From Methylobacterium sp. B4 (lineage in GTDB: Bacteria; Pseudomonadota; Alphaproteobacteria; Rhizobiales; Beijerinckiaceae), in assembly GCF_003201865.1 (NCBI RefSeq), contig NZ_QJJJ01000027.1, positions 1-58,476 of the forward strand: a stretch of DNA of 58,476 bases, in the 5' to 3' direction. Made by a program: the position numbers and the translations under genes. The notes beneath the pieces are model-generated. The model made no database searches and was not told the DNA's origin. It saw nothing but the letters and a program-made list of their open reading frames with translations. Positions 8,610-17,937 of the stretch are shown in pieces. Position 1 is the stretch's first letter. Every line of letters starts with the position of its first letter.

Positions 8610-11600
8610 GGCAAGATCTCTTTGATGTCCGCGACGTTCTTCTCGACGAGTTCGTTGAACGGCGTCAGCGTGGCGGCGTCGAGGTCGCCGACATGCTTGG
8701 TGGCGAGGCTGAGCGTGACGCCCGCCGCCTCGTCCACCGGCGCCGCCACCGCCTGGATCAGGGTCTCGGTCAGCTCGTTGACGGTGAGCCCCGAGGAGAT
8801 GCCGGCGGGCGGCGCGTCGAGGGCGAAACGCTCCTGAAGGCTCGCCCCCAGCTCCACGCCCATCAGTGAATCGAGGCCGATCTCCGAGAGCTGGCGCACG
8901 CGGCTGATGTCGTCCTTGGGCAGGCGCAGGATGCGGGCGATGTCCTCGACGATGGCGTCCGACACGGTCTTGCGGACCGTGTCGATGTCCGCGGAGCGCA
9001 GCAGCGCGCCGATATTGATGGCGGCCACCGTGCCGGATTCGGCCTGCTGATCGGTGCCGAGGCTGCCGTAGCTCGGCGAGCGCAGCGTGGCGAGGCGCTC
9101 CCGCGCCTTGCCCCAGTGCATGGCGGCGATGGCGATCACGCCCTCGTCGCTCGCACCGCCCTGGCTCTCCAGCGCCTCGGCCATCAGGTCGAGGCAGAGG
9201 CGGGCCTCCATCGGCGTCACGCCGACGCGGGAGGCCAGCGTCTCCATCACCGCCTTGTTGCGGGCGAGCACGCCGACATCGCCGATGGCGCCCCAGGCGA
9301 CCGCGAGCGCGGGCAGGCCGAGGCGGCGGCGCTGGCGGGCCAGCCCCTCCATGAAGCCGTTGGCGGCGACGTAGGAGCCCTGGCCGGGATTGCCGATGAA
9401 GGTCGTGGCCGAGGAGAACAGCACGAAGTAGTCGAGCTTTCGCCCACGCGTCGCGGCGTCCAAGTGCCCCGCGCCGATCACCTTGGGGGCGATCACCGCT
9501 TCCAGCGTCTTCGGCTCGATCGCGTTGATCAGCCCGTCCTGCAGCACCATGGCGCCGTGGATCACGCCCGCGAGCCGGTTGCCCGCGGTCTCGATGCCGT
9601 CGATCAGCGTCTCGACCGCGCGGCGGCTGGTGATGTCGCAGGCCTTGGTCTCGACCGTCACGCCGCGAGCGGCGAGCTCGGCGATGACCGCGCGGCCCTC
9701 CTCGCTCGGCTTGCCCGAACGGCCGACGAGCACGATGCGCTTGGCACCGCGATCGGCCAGCCAGCGCGCCGCCTCCATGCCGAAGCCGCCGAGACCGCCG
9801 GTGACGAGGTGGACACCCCGCTCGGCCACCACGAAGGGCTGGCGCTTGACCCGCGCCACGGAGCCGGGAGCCGGCGGCGTGACGACGATCTTACCGACAT
9901 GTCCCGACTGCTGCATGAGCCGGAAGGCGTCCGAGGTCTCGTCTGCGGCGAACGGCTGGTAGGGAAGCGGGCGCAGGCCCCCTTCGGCGAAGAGCGCCAT
10001 CACCTCGCGGAACATCCGCGCGCCGTCCTCGCCCTGGTGCTGGAGCACCTGATCGAGATCGACACCGAAATACGAGAGGTTCCGGCGGAAGGGCCGCAGG
10101 CCGATATGGGTGTTGGCGACGTAGTCGCGCTTGCCCAGCTCGACGAAGCGTCCGAACGGCCGCAGGCAGTTGAGCGAGCGCTCCATCATCTCGCCGAACA
10201 GCGAGTTGAGCACCACGTCGACGCCGTCGCCGGTGATGCGGCGGACATCGTCCACGAAGGCGAGCGAGCGCGAATCGAGCACGTGCTCGGCGCCGAGCGA
10301 GGCCACCAGCGCGCGCTTCTCCCGCGAGCCGGCGGTGGCGATGACCCGCGCACCCTTCCACTTGGCGATCTGGAGCGCCGCGAGGCCGACGCCGCCCGCG
10401 CCGCCATGGACCAGCAGCCACTCGCCCTTGCGCAGACGGGCGCAGGTGCAGAGCGCGTAATAGGCGGTGAGGAACGCCACCGGCACGGTGGCGGCGGCGG
10501 CCGGATCGAGCCCCGCCGGCATCGGCGCGACGACCATCTCGGGCACCACGACGTGGGTGGCGAAGCCCGACTGGGCGAAGGCGACGACCGCGTCACCCAC
10601 CGCGAAGTCGACCACGCCGGCGCCGATGGCGGTGACGCGGCCGGAGACTTCGAGACCGAGGCGAGGCCCGGCGAAGCCGTCCTCCAGAATCTCCTCCGGG
10701 AGCATCGAGAGCGCCCAGAGCACGTCGCGGAAGTTCAGGCCGGTGGCCGCCACCGCGATCTCGACCTCGCCGGGACCGGGGGCAGCGCGCTCGGCCGGCC
10801 CCCAGACCATCTCGTTGAGGCCGCCCGTGTTGGAGCGCTCCAGCCGCGCGGCCGGGGCCGCCTCGCCGGCCGAATTCGCGGCGCGGCCGGGATGGAAGCG
10901 CACGACGCGGGTGGCGTCGGCGTCGAGTACGATCTCGGTCTCCTCGGTGCCCGACAGGATCAGGGCGCGCAGCCGCTCGGCCGCGTCCTTCGAGGAGAGG
11001 GCCGGCGCGAGGTCGATCCGGCGGACATCGAGATTGGCCGTCTCGTTGGCGAGCGTGCGGCTGAAGGCCCAGACGCCGGCCTCGACCGCGGCCGCCTCGC
11101 CGCCCGCGTCGCGGGTGGCGCCGGGGGCGACGACCCAGAGCCGGGTCTGGCGGCTGCCGAGATGCTCGGCGCAGCGCTTCAGGCTGAGGCAGCGGTCGCG
11201 CAGCCGCGTCGCCGCCTCGCCCTCGCCGGCGAAGGCGCCGGCCAGGAACACCACGGTGTCGGGCGTCTCGCGCTCCAGTTCGAGCAGCGACTGCTCGGAG
11301 TCGAGGATGATCGAGACGTGGACGCCGCTGGCCACCAGCAGGGTCGCGAGCGACGAGGCGGTTTCGGCACCGAAATCGTCGTCGGAGCCGACCACGAAGG
11401 CGAAGCTCTGGCCGTGGCCGAGGGCCGGACGGACCGGGGCTTCGGCCACGAGGAGCAGATCGTCGCCGTTGACGGAGACGGCACGGTCGGCCGAGACCCG
11501 CACCAGCCCCGAGGCGCTGAGGCGGCGCTGCCAGCCCGTTACGTCGTCGAGGCGCGAGACCGGTATGCCGGCGACCGCCTCCTCGAACCAGTCCGGCGCC

Positions 11601-14600
11601 AAGCCGAAGACGAGGTCGCGGAACAGCGAGGCGCCCGGCTCGACGGCGACCAGCAGCCCGCCCGAGGCCAAAGCCGCGGAGAGCTGTCCCGGTAGGGCCT
11701 TTTCGGAACGGTGCAGCACGTCGCTGGCCAGGACGAGGTCGAAGGACGCGGCGGGCAGAGCCTCGCCGGCCTCGGCCACGGTGACCGAGCCCGGCAGGGC
11801 GAGGCGGGCGCGCTCGGCCAGCCGCCGGTCGGTCTCCAAGACGGTCAGGCGGGCATCGGCCTCGCGGGCGAGCGAAGCGGCGCGGGCCGAGAGCGGCCCG
11901 AAGCCGACCTGGAGGATGCGCAGGGCGCGATCCTGCGGCAGGCGCTCGCGGCTCCCGGCGACGATCCGGGCGATCACCTCGGCGGAGGCGCGGGCCGTGG
12001 CGCCGCGCAGGTGGAAGGCGTCGAGCGCGGCCGGCGGCAGGCTCGCCGCGGTCACGGCCTCGCCCGCCACGATCCGCCCGACCAGCGCGGTGGTGTCGGC
12101 GAGCAGCACCAGTTCGGCGGCCAGTTCCGGATGGTCGGCCGCGATCCAGCGCATGGTCTCTTCGGGCGCGGGCAGGGTCACGTCCCGGCGCAGGCGCCAG
12201 GTTCCCTTCTCCAGCGTCGCGAGTCCGCTGCTCTCCAGGGCGTAGAGGGCGTTGACGGCCCAGGCGTGCAGCGCCTCGGGCAGGCGGCCGTCGAGGATCA
12301 CCTTCCCCTTCTCGGACAGGCCCTCAGCCAGCCGGTAGGCGAGCGCCGTGGCCCAGCCCTCCAGGAGCAGGTGACCCGGTCCGAGATCGGCCGTGTCCGG
12401 CGCGGTCACGGCGGCAAGGCTCGGACGCACGCGCTCGGCCACGCTCCGGCGCCGCTCTAGCGGCAGGGCGGTCGGCTCGGTGGCGCGCTCGACCCCTTGG
12501 GTGATGGCGTAGGCGTCGAGATCGCTGCCGCCCTTGACGCGCAGGGCCTGGAAGCGACCCTCGCGGATCGTGGCGACGACCTCGCCCTCGGCATCGGTCA
12601 GGGTGAAGTCGGCCAGGATCGAGCGCTCGTTGCAGCGCCGGGTGCGGATCTCGGCCCGCGCGATGGCGGCACCGGGGCGCAGCAGGCGCACTTCGCCGAA
12701 GCGCACCGGCACGTAGGCCTTGGTGGCGCCCTCGCCCATCAGCTCGGCGAAGAGCAGGATCAGGCCGTGGAAGCAGGAATCGAGGCGCGCGGGCACGAGG
12801 CCGTAGCGGGCGTCGGCCTCGGCCGGGATCAGCTCGGAGACGATAGTGGTTTCGTCGATGCGGGCCGAGGCCGCGACCTGACGGAAGTTCTCGCCGAAGC
12901 CGAGACCGGAGGCGAGCGCCCGGCGGTAGAGCCCTTCCCCCGAGATCGCGTGCTCGGCCGGCACCGTTAGGTCGCGGCGGGCCGGCGCGGGGAAGTCGCC
13001 CTCGATGATCTTGGCCGACGCGTGCAGCTGCCACGGCGTCGGGGTCAGGCGCGGACGGCTGAGGATCTGGATCTGGTTGCCGGAGCCGGACAGGCGCACC
13101 AGCACCTCGCGCAGGGATTCCTCGGCGAACACCATCGGCGAGAGAATCTCGACGTCGGAGAGCGTGACGTTCTCCGCCCGCAGCGCCTGGCGGGCGACGT
13201 GCAGCGCCATCTCGACGAAGGCCGCGCCGGGCAGGATCACCTGTCCGTCGATGCGGTGGTCGTCGAGCTCGGGCACCAGGGCGGCGTCGAGATGGCCGTG
13301 CCATTCGAGCCCATCGGGCGCGAGCCGGGTTCCGGCGAGCGGATGGTAGGGACGCGGCGCGGCGCCGGCCCCCTCGGTCGTCTCGGCGAGGCGGAACGGC
13401 CGGCGCTGCCAGGGGTAGTGCGGCAGGGCGACGGCACCGGCAGGGTCGGCGCCGAACACCGCCGTCTCATCGACCGCGGCACCCGCGACCAGGGCGGCAG
13501 CGACCGCCTTGGCGATCGGATCGCGTCCGACGAGCTTGCGGTGCAGCACGCCGACCGAGGACACCTCGATGGCGAGCGGTTCGATGGCGTCGCCGATATG
13601 GGGCAGCAGGGTCGCGCGCGGGCCGACCTCGACGAAGACGCGGGCGCCCTGGCGAGTCGCCTCCTGCAGCGCCTCGCAGAAGCGCACCGGCTCGCGGATG
13701 TTGCGCCACCAGTAGCCGGCACCGAAGCGGGCGCCGGGCAGCACCGTGCCGGTCACCGTGGAGACCATGGCGGTGTGGCCGGCGGCAGGCTTCAATCCGT
13801 CGAGGTCGCGCAGGAGCGGACGCTCGGTCGGGTCCATCAGGCGGCCGTGGAAGGGGTATTCGAGGTCGAGCTTGCGTCCGCGACGGCGCTTGCGGGCGAG
13901 CGCCTTCATCGCGGCCTCGATATCCGCCTCGGGGCCGGCGACCGTGATCGCCTTGGGGCTGTTGTAGGCGGCGATGTCGAGGGTCGGGTAGTCGGCGAGG
14001 AAGGCCTCCATCTCCTCGACCGGCCCGAGCAGCACGGCCATGGTGCCGAAGCCGCGGGTCGATTCCTGGTGCTTGCTGCGGAAGAAGATCACCCGCACCG
14101 CCTGGTCGAGGCTCAGGTTTCCGGCGGCCTCCGCCGCGGCGATCTCGCCGACGCTGTGGCCGAGCACGAACCGGGGCTTGAGGCCCCGGGCGCGCAGGGC
14201 CGCGGTCGAGGCGCTCTGGATCGCGAAGATCAGCGGCTGCGAGACCCGGGTGAGCGAGAGGCGCGCGTCGAGATCCTCGGCGAACATCGCCTCCTTCAGC
14301 GACCAGCCGGAGAGCTTCTCGAACAGCCCGTCGACCTGATCGAAGCGGGCGCAGAAGATCGCATTCTCCTCATAGGCCTCGCGGCCCATGCCGACCCACT
14401 GGCTGCCGTTGCCGGAATAGACGAAGGCGACCTCGGCGTTGCGCTCGACGGCAGTGCCGACCACCGCCGCATCGCTCTCCTCGCCCTCGGCCAAGGCGCG
14501 GAGGGCGGCCGGCACGTCGGTGGCGGGGGTCAGCGGCAGGGCCAGCCGCGCGGAGAGACGCTCGCGGCGGTGGAACGCGGCGGCCGCGACGCGGGCGGCC

Positions 14601-16012
14601 TCCTCCGGGGCGGCATCTTCGAGGCGGGCGGCGTAATCGAGGGCGAGATCGTTCAGGGCAGCGCGGCTCTGGGCCGAGAGCAGCAGGATTTCCGGCGCGC
14701 GACCGGCGTCCTTGGCCGCGGCGACCGGAGCCGGGTCGGTCAGCACGACGTGGGCGTTGGTGCCGCCGAAGCCGAAGGAGTTCACGCCGGCGAAGCGCTC
14801 GGTGCCGTCGCGGGGGAGCGCCAGCGGCGCGCGGTTGACCGCGAGCTTCAGCGCCTCGAACGGAATCTCGGGGTTCAGCTCGGCCGCGTGCAGCGAGGGC
14901 GGCAGCAGGTCGTGCTCGAGGGCGAGGCTGGCCTTGAGGAGGCCCGCGAGGCCCGAGGTCGGCTCGGTATGGCCGATATTGGTCTTGATCGAACCGATCG
15001 GCAGCGGCGCCTGGCGCGGCTTGCCGAGCTTGCCGCCGATGGCGCTGGCCTCGATCGGATCGCCGACCGGGGTGCCGGTGCCGTGCGCCTCGACGAAGGC
15101 GATCCGGTCGAGGTCGATCTCGGCGTCGCGGTAGACCTGCTCCAAGAGCGCGCCCTGGGCATGGCCGGAGGGTAGCGAGATGCCGGTGGTGCGGCCGTCC
15201 GAGTTGACGCCGCTCGCCGCGATCACACCGCGCACCGTCCGTCCGCTGCGGGCGGCGGCCTCGGCCGATTGCAGGATCAGGACGACGCCGCCCTCGGCGC
15301 GCACGTAACCGTCGGCGCTGGACGAGAAGGCCTGGCACAGGCCGGTGCGCGAGAGCATCTGCGCGTTGGAGAAGGAGATGAAGTTGAAGGGGCTCGCCAG
15401 GATGTTGGCGCCCGCCACCACGGCGGTGTCGACCTGACCCGCCTCGATCGCCGCGATCGCCGCGTTGAGCGCGACCAGCGAGGACGAGCAGGCCGTGTCG
15501 AGGGTGAAGCTCGGGCCCTTCAGGTCGTAGATGTAGGAGATGCGGTTGGAGATGATCGAGAGCGTGTTGCCGGTGGCGGCGTAGGCGTCGCCCGAGGACG
15601 GATCGAGGATGCGCAGGTTGCCGTAATCGAGCACCGAGGCGCCGACGAACACGCCAATATGGCTGCCCGCGACCGCGGAGGGGCGCAGGCCCGCATCCTC
15701 GAACGCTTCCCAGGTCAGCTCCAGCAGCATGCGCTGCTGCGGGTCCATCTGCTCGGCCTCGCGCGGCGAGATGCCGAACACGCCCGGATCGAACGACCAG
15801 ATCTCGTCGAGCACGCCCGCCGCCCAGGTGTAGCTCTTGCCCCGCTCCTGCGCCCGCGGATGGCCGTAGGCCTGCAGCGACCAACGATCCTCGGGGATGC
15901 GCGAGACGGCGCAGCGCGCCTCGGTCAGGAGCTGCCAGAGGCCTTCGACGTTGGAGGCGCCGGGCAGACGGCAGGCGCGGCCGACGATCGCGATATCTTT
16001 GCGGTGAGTCAC
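8606..16012 (-). CDS. Iterative highly reducing type I polyketide/fatty acid synthase (RkpA/WcbR-like)
   Basis: A 2468-aa multidomain protein. Ketosynthase: residues 1-430, with Cys175 in DTACSSS, His310 in EAHGTGTPVGDP and His348 in KTNIGHTEP. Acyltransferase: about 525-825, with Ser620 in GHSVGE and a YPFH substrate motif (719-722). Dehydratase: about 888-1160, with His919 in HRIDGQVILP and Asp1078. Methyltransferase-like: about 1340-1525, with a degenerate glycine motif. Enoyl reductase: about 1735-2050, with HGGAGGVGLAALQIA. Ketoreductase: about 2065-2260, with GGLGGFG, Ser2201, Tyr2214 and Asn2218. Acyl carrier: Ser2382 in GLDSLMG. There is no thioesterase; about 70 residues follow the carrier motif. 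One full reducing module suggests iterative synthesis of a long, largely saturated chain. The overlapping oxoamine synthase is the probable release enzyme, and UDP-glucose dehydrogenase lies upstream, pointing to a capsule or glycolipid anchor. Confidence 0.93.
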   Translation of the reverse strand: MTHRKDIAIVGRACRLPGASNVEGLWQLLTEARCAVSRIPEDRWSLQAYGHPRAQERGKSYTWAAGVLDEIWSFDPGVFGISPREAEQMDPQQRMLLELTWEAFEDAGLRPSAVAGSHIGVFVGASVLDYGNLRILDPSSGDAYAATGNTLSIISNRISYIYDLKGPSFTLDTACSSSLVALNAAIAAIEAGQVDTAVVAGANILASPFNFISFSNAQMLSRTGLCQAFSSSADGYVRAEGGVVLILQSAEAAARSGRTVRGVIAASGVNSDGRTTGISLPSGHAQGALLEQVYRDAEIDLDRIAFVEAHGTGTPVGDPIEASAIGGKLGKPRQAPLPIGSIKTNIGHTEPTSGLAGLLKASLALEHDLLPPSLHAAELNPEIPFEALKLAVNRAPLALPRDGTERFAGVNSFGFGGTNAHVVLTDPAPVAAAKDAGRAPEILLLSAQSRAALNDLALDYAARLEDAAPEEAARVAAAAFHRRERLSARLALPLTPATDVPAALRALAEGEESDAAVVGTAVERNAEVAFVYSGNGSQWVGMGREAYEENAIFCARFDQVDGLFEKLSGWSLKEAMFAEDLDARLSLTRVSQPLIFAIQSASTAALRARGLKPRFVLGHSVGEIAAAEAAGNLSLDQAVRVIFFRSKHQESTRGFGTMAVLLGPVEEMEAFLADYPTLDIAAYNSPKAITVAGPEADIEAAMKALARKRRRGRKLDLEYPFHGRLMDPTERPLLRDLDGLKPAAGHTAMVSTVTGTVLPGARFGAGYWWRNIREPVRFCEALQEATRQGARVFVEVGPRATLLPHIGDAIEPLAIEVSSVGVLHRKLVGRDPIAKAVAAALVAGAAVDETAVFGADPAGAVALPHYPWQRRPFRLAETTEGAGAAPRPYHPLAGTRLAPDGLEWHGHLDAALVPELDDHRIDGQVILPGAAFVEMALHVARQALRAENVTLSDVEILSPMVFAEESLREVLVRLSGSGNQIQILSRPRLTPTPWQLHASAKIIEGDFPAPARRDLTVPAEHAISGEGLYRRALASGLGFGENFRQVAASARIDETTIVSELIPAEADARYGLVPARLDSCFHGLILLFAELMGEGATKAYVPVRFGEVRLLRPGAAIARAEIRTRRCNERSILADFTLTDAEGEVVATIREGRFQALRVKGGSDLDAYAITQGVERATEPTALPLERRRSVAERVRPSLAAVTAPDTADLGPGHLLLEGWATALAYRLAEGLSEKGKVILDGRLPEALHAWAVNALYALESSGLATLEKGTWRLRRDVTLPAPEETMRWIAADHPELAAELVLLADTTALVGRIVAGEAVTAASLPPAALDAFHLRGATARASAEVIARIVAGSRERLPQDRALRILQVGFGPLSARAASLAREADARLTVLETDRRLAERARLALPGSVTVAEAGEALPAASFDLVLASDVLHRSEKALPGQLSAALASGGLLVAVEPGASLFRDLVFGLAPDWFEEAVAGIPVSRLDDVTGWQRRLSASGLVRVSADRAVSVNGDDLLLVAEAPVRPALGHGQSFAFVVGSDDDFGAETASSLATLLVASGVHVSIILDSEQSLLELERETPDTVVFLAGAFAGEGEAATRLRDRCLSLKRCAEHLGSRQTRLWVVAPGATRDAGGEAAAVEAGVWAFSRTLANETANLDVRRIDLAPALSSKDAAERLRALILSGTEETEIVLDADATRVVRFHPGRAANSAGEAAPAARLERSNTGGLNEMVWGPAERAAPGPGEVEIAVAATGLNFRDVLWALSMLPEEILEDGFAGPRLGLEVSGRVTAIGAGVVDFAVGDAVVAFAQSGFATHVVVPEMVVAPMPAGLDPAAAATVPVAFLTAYYALCTCARLRKGEWLLVHGGAGGVGLAALQIAKWKGARVIATAGSREKRALVASLGAEHVLDSRSLAFVDDVRRITGDGVDVVLNSLFGEMMERSLNCLRPFGRFVELGKRDYVANTHIGLRPFRRNLSYFGVDLDQVLQHQGEDGARMFREVMALFAEGGLRPLPYQPFAADETSDAFRLMQQSGHVGKIVVTPPAPGSVARVKRQPFVVAERGVHLVTGGLGGFGMEAARWLADRGAKRIVLVGRSGKPSEEGRAVIAELAARGVTVETKACDITSRRAVETLIDGIETAGNRLAGVIHGAMVLQDGLINAIEPKTLEAVIAPKVIGAGHLDAATRGRKLDYFVLFSSATTFIGNPGQGSYVAANGFMEGLARQRRRLGLPALAVAWGAIGDVGVLARNKAVMETLASRVGVTPMEARLCLDLMAEALESQGGASDEGVIAIAAMHWGKARERLATLRSPSYGSLGTDQQAESGTVAAINIGALLRSADIDTVRKTVSDAIVEDIARILRLPKDDISRVRQLSEIGLDSLMGVELGASLQERFALDAPPAGISSGLTVNELTETLIQAVAAPVDEAAGVTLSLATKHVGDLDAATLTPFNELVEKNVADIKEILP

Positions 16013-16538
16013 GTCGATCCGTTTATGCTCGTGAAGCAGGGACCGGGCCTCGGCCGGTGAAGGGCGACTTCACCGAAACCCAGAACGTTTCGCAAACCGT
16101 CCGTTGTGTCGCAGCCGCCCTGAGACGGCCGCCGACCACCGGAAGTTTCACGGGGCGTTCTAGTATGACCGTCAGGACCGTCCAACCCGCTTGGCTGCAA
16201 CCTCTCCCTTAATCCAGAGAGATTGGGAGATTGTGTGGCACGTATTCATCAGTGAAACGTTGACGGCTGAGGCTCGACGTGAGGTCGAGGCCAACAAAAA
16301 TCAGCATCGGCGAGCAACGCGAAGTCGAAAAATGCCACAATTCCGCCGCGGCCGAGGCGAAGATTTTGCGGAGACTATCGATACTAGCCGATGCGGAAGA
16401 TCAAGAAATCTGTCCCGCCCGCCCGCGCGGGAGCGAACAATTCTTCGTCCGCGCAAGTCGCCCCGCGCCTGCCGGCCAGATCAAAGGCGGCTCAACTCCC
16501 CCAGCCGTCGCCCGCTCTTCGCGCGCCGCCGACGGCAC
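16013..16538. other. Intergenic region upstream of the PKS gene
   Basis: About 526 bp between the ugd stop and the PKS start with no convincing gene. It is less GC-rich than the flanks (for example AAATCAGCATCGG and GAAATCTGTCCC stretches), as expected for a leader/promoter region. The PKS promoter should lie here on the minus strand. Confidence 0.5.
16157..16185 (-). promoter_or_regulatory. Possible sigma70-type promoter for the PKS-oxoamine synthase operon
   Basis: On the minus strand TTGGAC (16180-16185) and TAGAAC (16157-16162) are separated by 17 bp, about 145 bp upstream of the PKS start. This is a by-eye match only. Confidence 0.25.
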
Positions 16539-17843
16539 TCAAGCAACTCCGACGCCAGAATAGGCGAAACCGTGCCGCTCGGCCTCGCCGGAGGCATAGA
16601 CGTTGCGCAGGTCGACGAGGACGGGCGCGCGCATCAGCCCCTTCAGCCGGGCCAGATCCAGTGCCCGGAAGGCGTTCCACTCCGTCACGATCACCAGCGC
16701 GTCCGCGCCCTCCGCGCAGGCATAGGCATCCTCGGCATAGGCCACGCCGTCGAGCAGGGGCCGCGCCTGCTCCATCCCTTCCGGATCGTAGGCGACGATC
16801 TCCGCGCCCGCATCCTGCAGGCCGGCGATGATCGACAGGGAGGGGGCGTCGCGCATGTCGTCGGTATTGGGCTTGAAGGTCAGGCCGAGCAGCGCGACCC
16901 GCTTGCCCCGCACGGAGCCGCCGCAGGCCGTGATCACCTTGCGCGCCATCGCCCGCTTCCTCTGATCGTTGACGGCCACCACCGTCTCCACGATCCGCAC
17001 CGGCGTGCCGTGCTCCTGGGCCGTCCTCACCAACGCCAGCGTGTCCTTGGGAAAGCAGGAGCCGCCGTAGCCGGGACCCGCGTGCAGAAACTTGCCGCCG
17101 ATGCGGTTGTCGAGCCCGATGCCGCGGGCGACCTCCTGCACGTTGGCGCCCACCTGCTCGCAGAGATCCGCGATCTCGTTGATGAAGGTGATCTTGGTGG
17201 CGAGAAAGGCGTTGGCGGCGTACTTGGTCAGCTCGGCCGTGCGCCGGCCGGTCAGCAGGATCGGCGCCTGATTGAGGTAGAGCGGGCGGTAGACATCCTG
17301 CATCACCGCGGCGGTGCGGGCATCCTCGGCGCCGATGACGATGCGGTCGGGCCGCTTGAAGTCGCCGATGGCCGCGCCCTCGCGCAGGAACTCGGGGTTG
17401 GAGGCGACCCCCACCTCAAGGTCGGGGCGCGCCTCGCGCAGGATGCGCTCGACCTCGTCGCCGGTGCCCACGGGCACGGTCGACTTGGTCACCACCACGG
17501 TCGGGCCGGTGAGCGCCTCGGCGATCTCGCGGGCCGCGGCATAGACGTAGGAGAGGTCGGCAAAGCCGTCGCCGCGGCGCGAAGGCGTGCCGACCGCGAT
17601 GAACACGGCCTGGGCCCGCGCGACCGCAGGCCTGAGGTCGGTGGAAAAGGTCAGTCGGCCCTGGCGCACGTTCTCGGCCACCAGCGCATCGAGGCCGGGC
17701 TCGTAGATCGGCATGCGGCCCTCTTCGAGGGCAGCGATCTTGGCCGGATCCTTGTCGATGCAGACCACCTCGTGGCCGAAATCGGCGAGGCAGGCGCCCG
17801 ATACCAGGCCGACATAGCCCGACCCGATCATCGCAATTCGCAT
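16539..17843 (-). CDS. ugd: UDP-glucose 6-dehydrogenase
   Basis: A 434-aa UDP-glucose/GDP-mannose dehydrogenase that oxidises UDP-glucose to UDP-glucuronate in the cytoplasm. N-terminal NAD motif MRIAMIGSGYVGLVSGACLA; catalytic cysteine in GPGYGGSCFPKDTLAL; central ELTKYAANAFLATKITFINE; C-terminal VALLGLTFKPNTDDMRDAPS. The start at 17843 gives the family N-terminus and has a GGAGAC Shine-Dalgarno; the longer in-frame reading to 18113 lies inside the neighbouring glycosyltransferase. UDP-glucuronate feeds acidic exopolysaccharide, capsule or LPS sugars. The S. meliloti orthologue is rkpK, which fits the RkpA/RkpG-like pair downstream. Confidence 0.95.
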   Translation of the reverse strand: MRIAMIGSGYVGLVSGACLADFGHEVVCIDKDPAKIAALEEGRMPIYEPGLDALVAENVRQGRLTFSTDLRPAVARAQAVFIAVGTPSRRGDGFADLSYVYAAAREIAEALTGPTVVVTKSTVPVGTGDEVERILREARPDLEVGVASNPEFLREGAAIGDFKRPDRIVIGAEDARTAAVMQDVYRPLYLNQAPILLTGRRTAELTKYAANAFLATKITFINEIADLCEQVGANVQEVARGIGLDNRIGGKFLHAGPGYGGSCFPKDTLALVRTAQEHGTPVRIVETVVAVNDQRKRAMARKVITACGGSVRGKRVALLGLTFKPNTDDMRDAPSLSIIAGLQDAGAEIVAYDPEGMEQARPLLDGVAYAEDAYACAEGADALVIVTEWNAFRALDLARLKGLMRAPVLVDLRNVYASGEAERHGFAYSGVGVA

Positions 17844-17937
17844 CGATGTCTCCGCATGAGAAGCCGGGTCCGCTTCGACGGTTGTTGCGGTGCACTCTCT
17901 AGCCCGGTTCGCCCGGCGCGCAAACCGGCGCCCGGAC

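Noticed and set aside
9116..15175. Long plus-strand frames opposite the PKS (859, 592 and 717 aa)
   Set aside because: These are antisense shadows in GC-rich DNA; the PKS motifs on the minus strand are complete.
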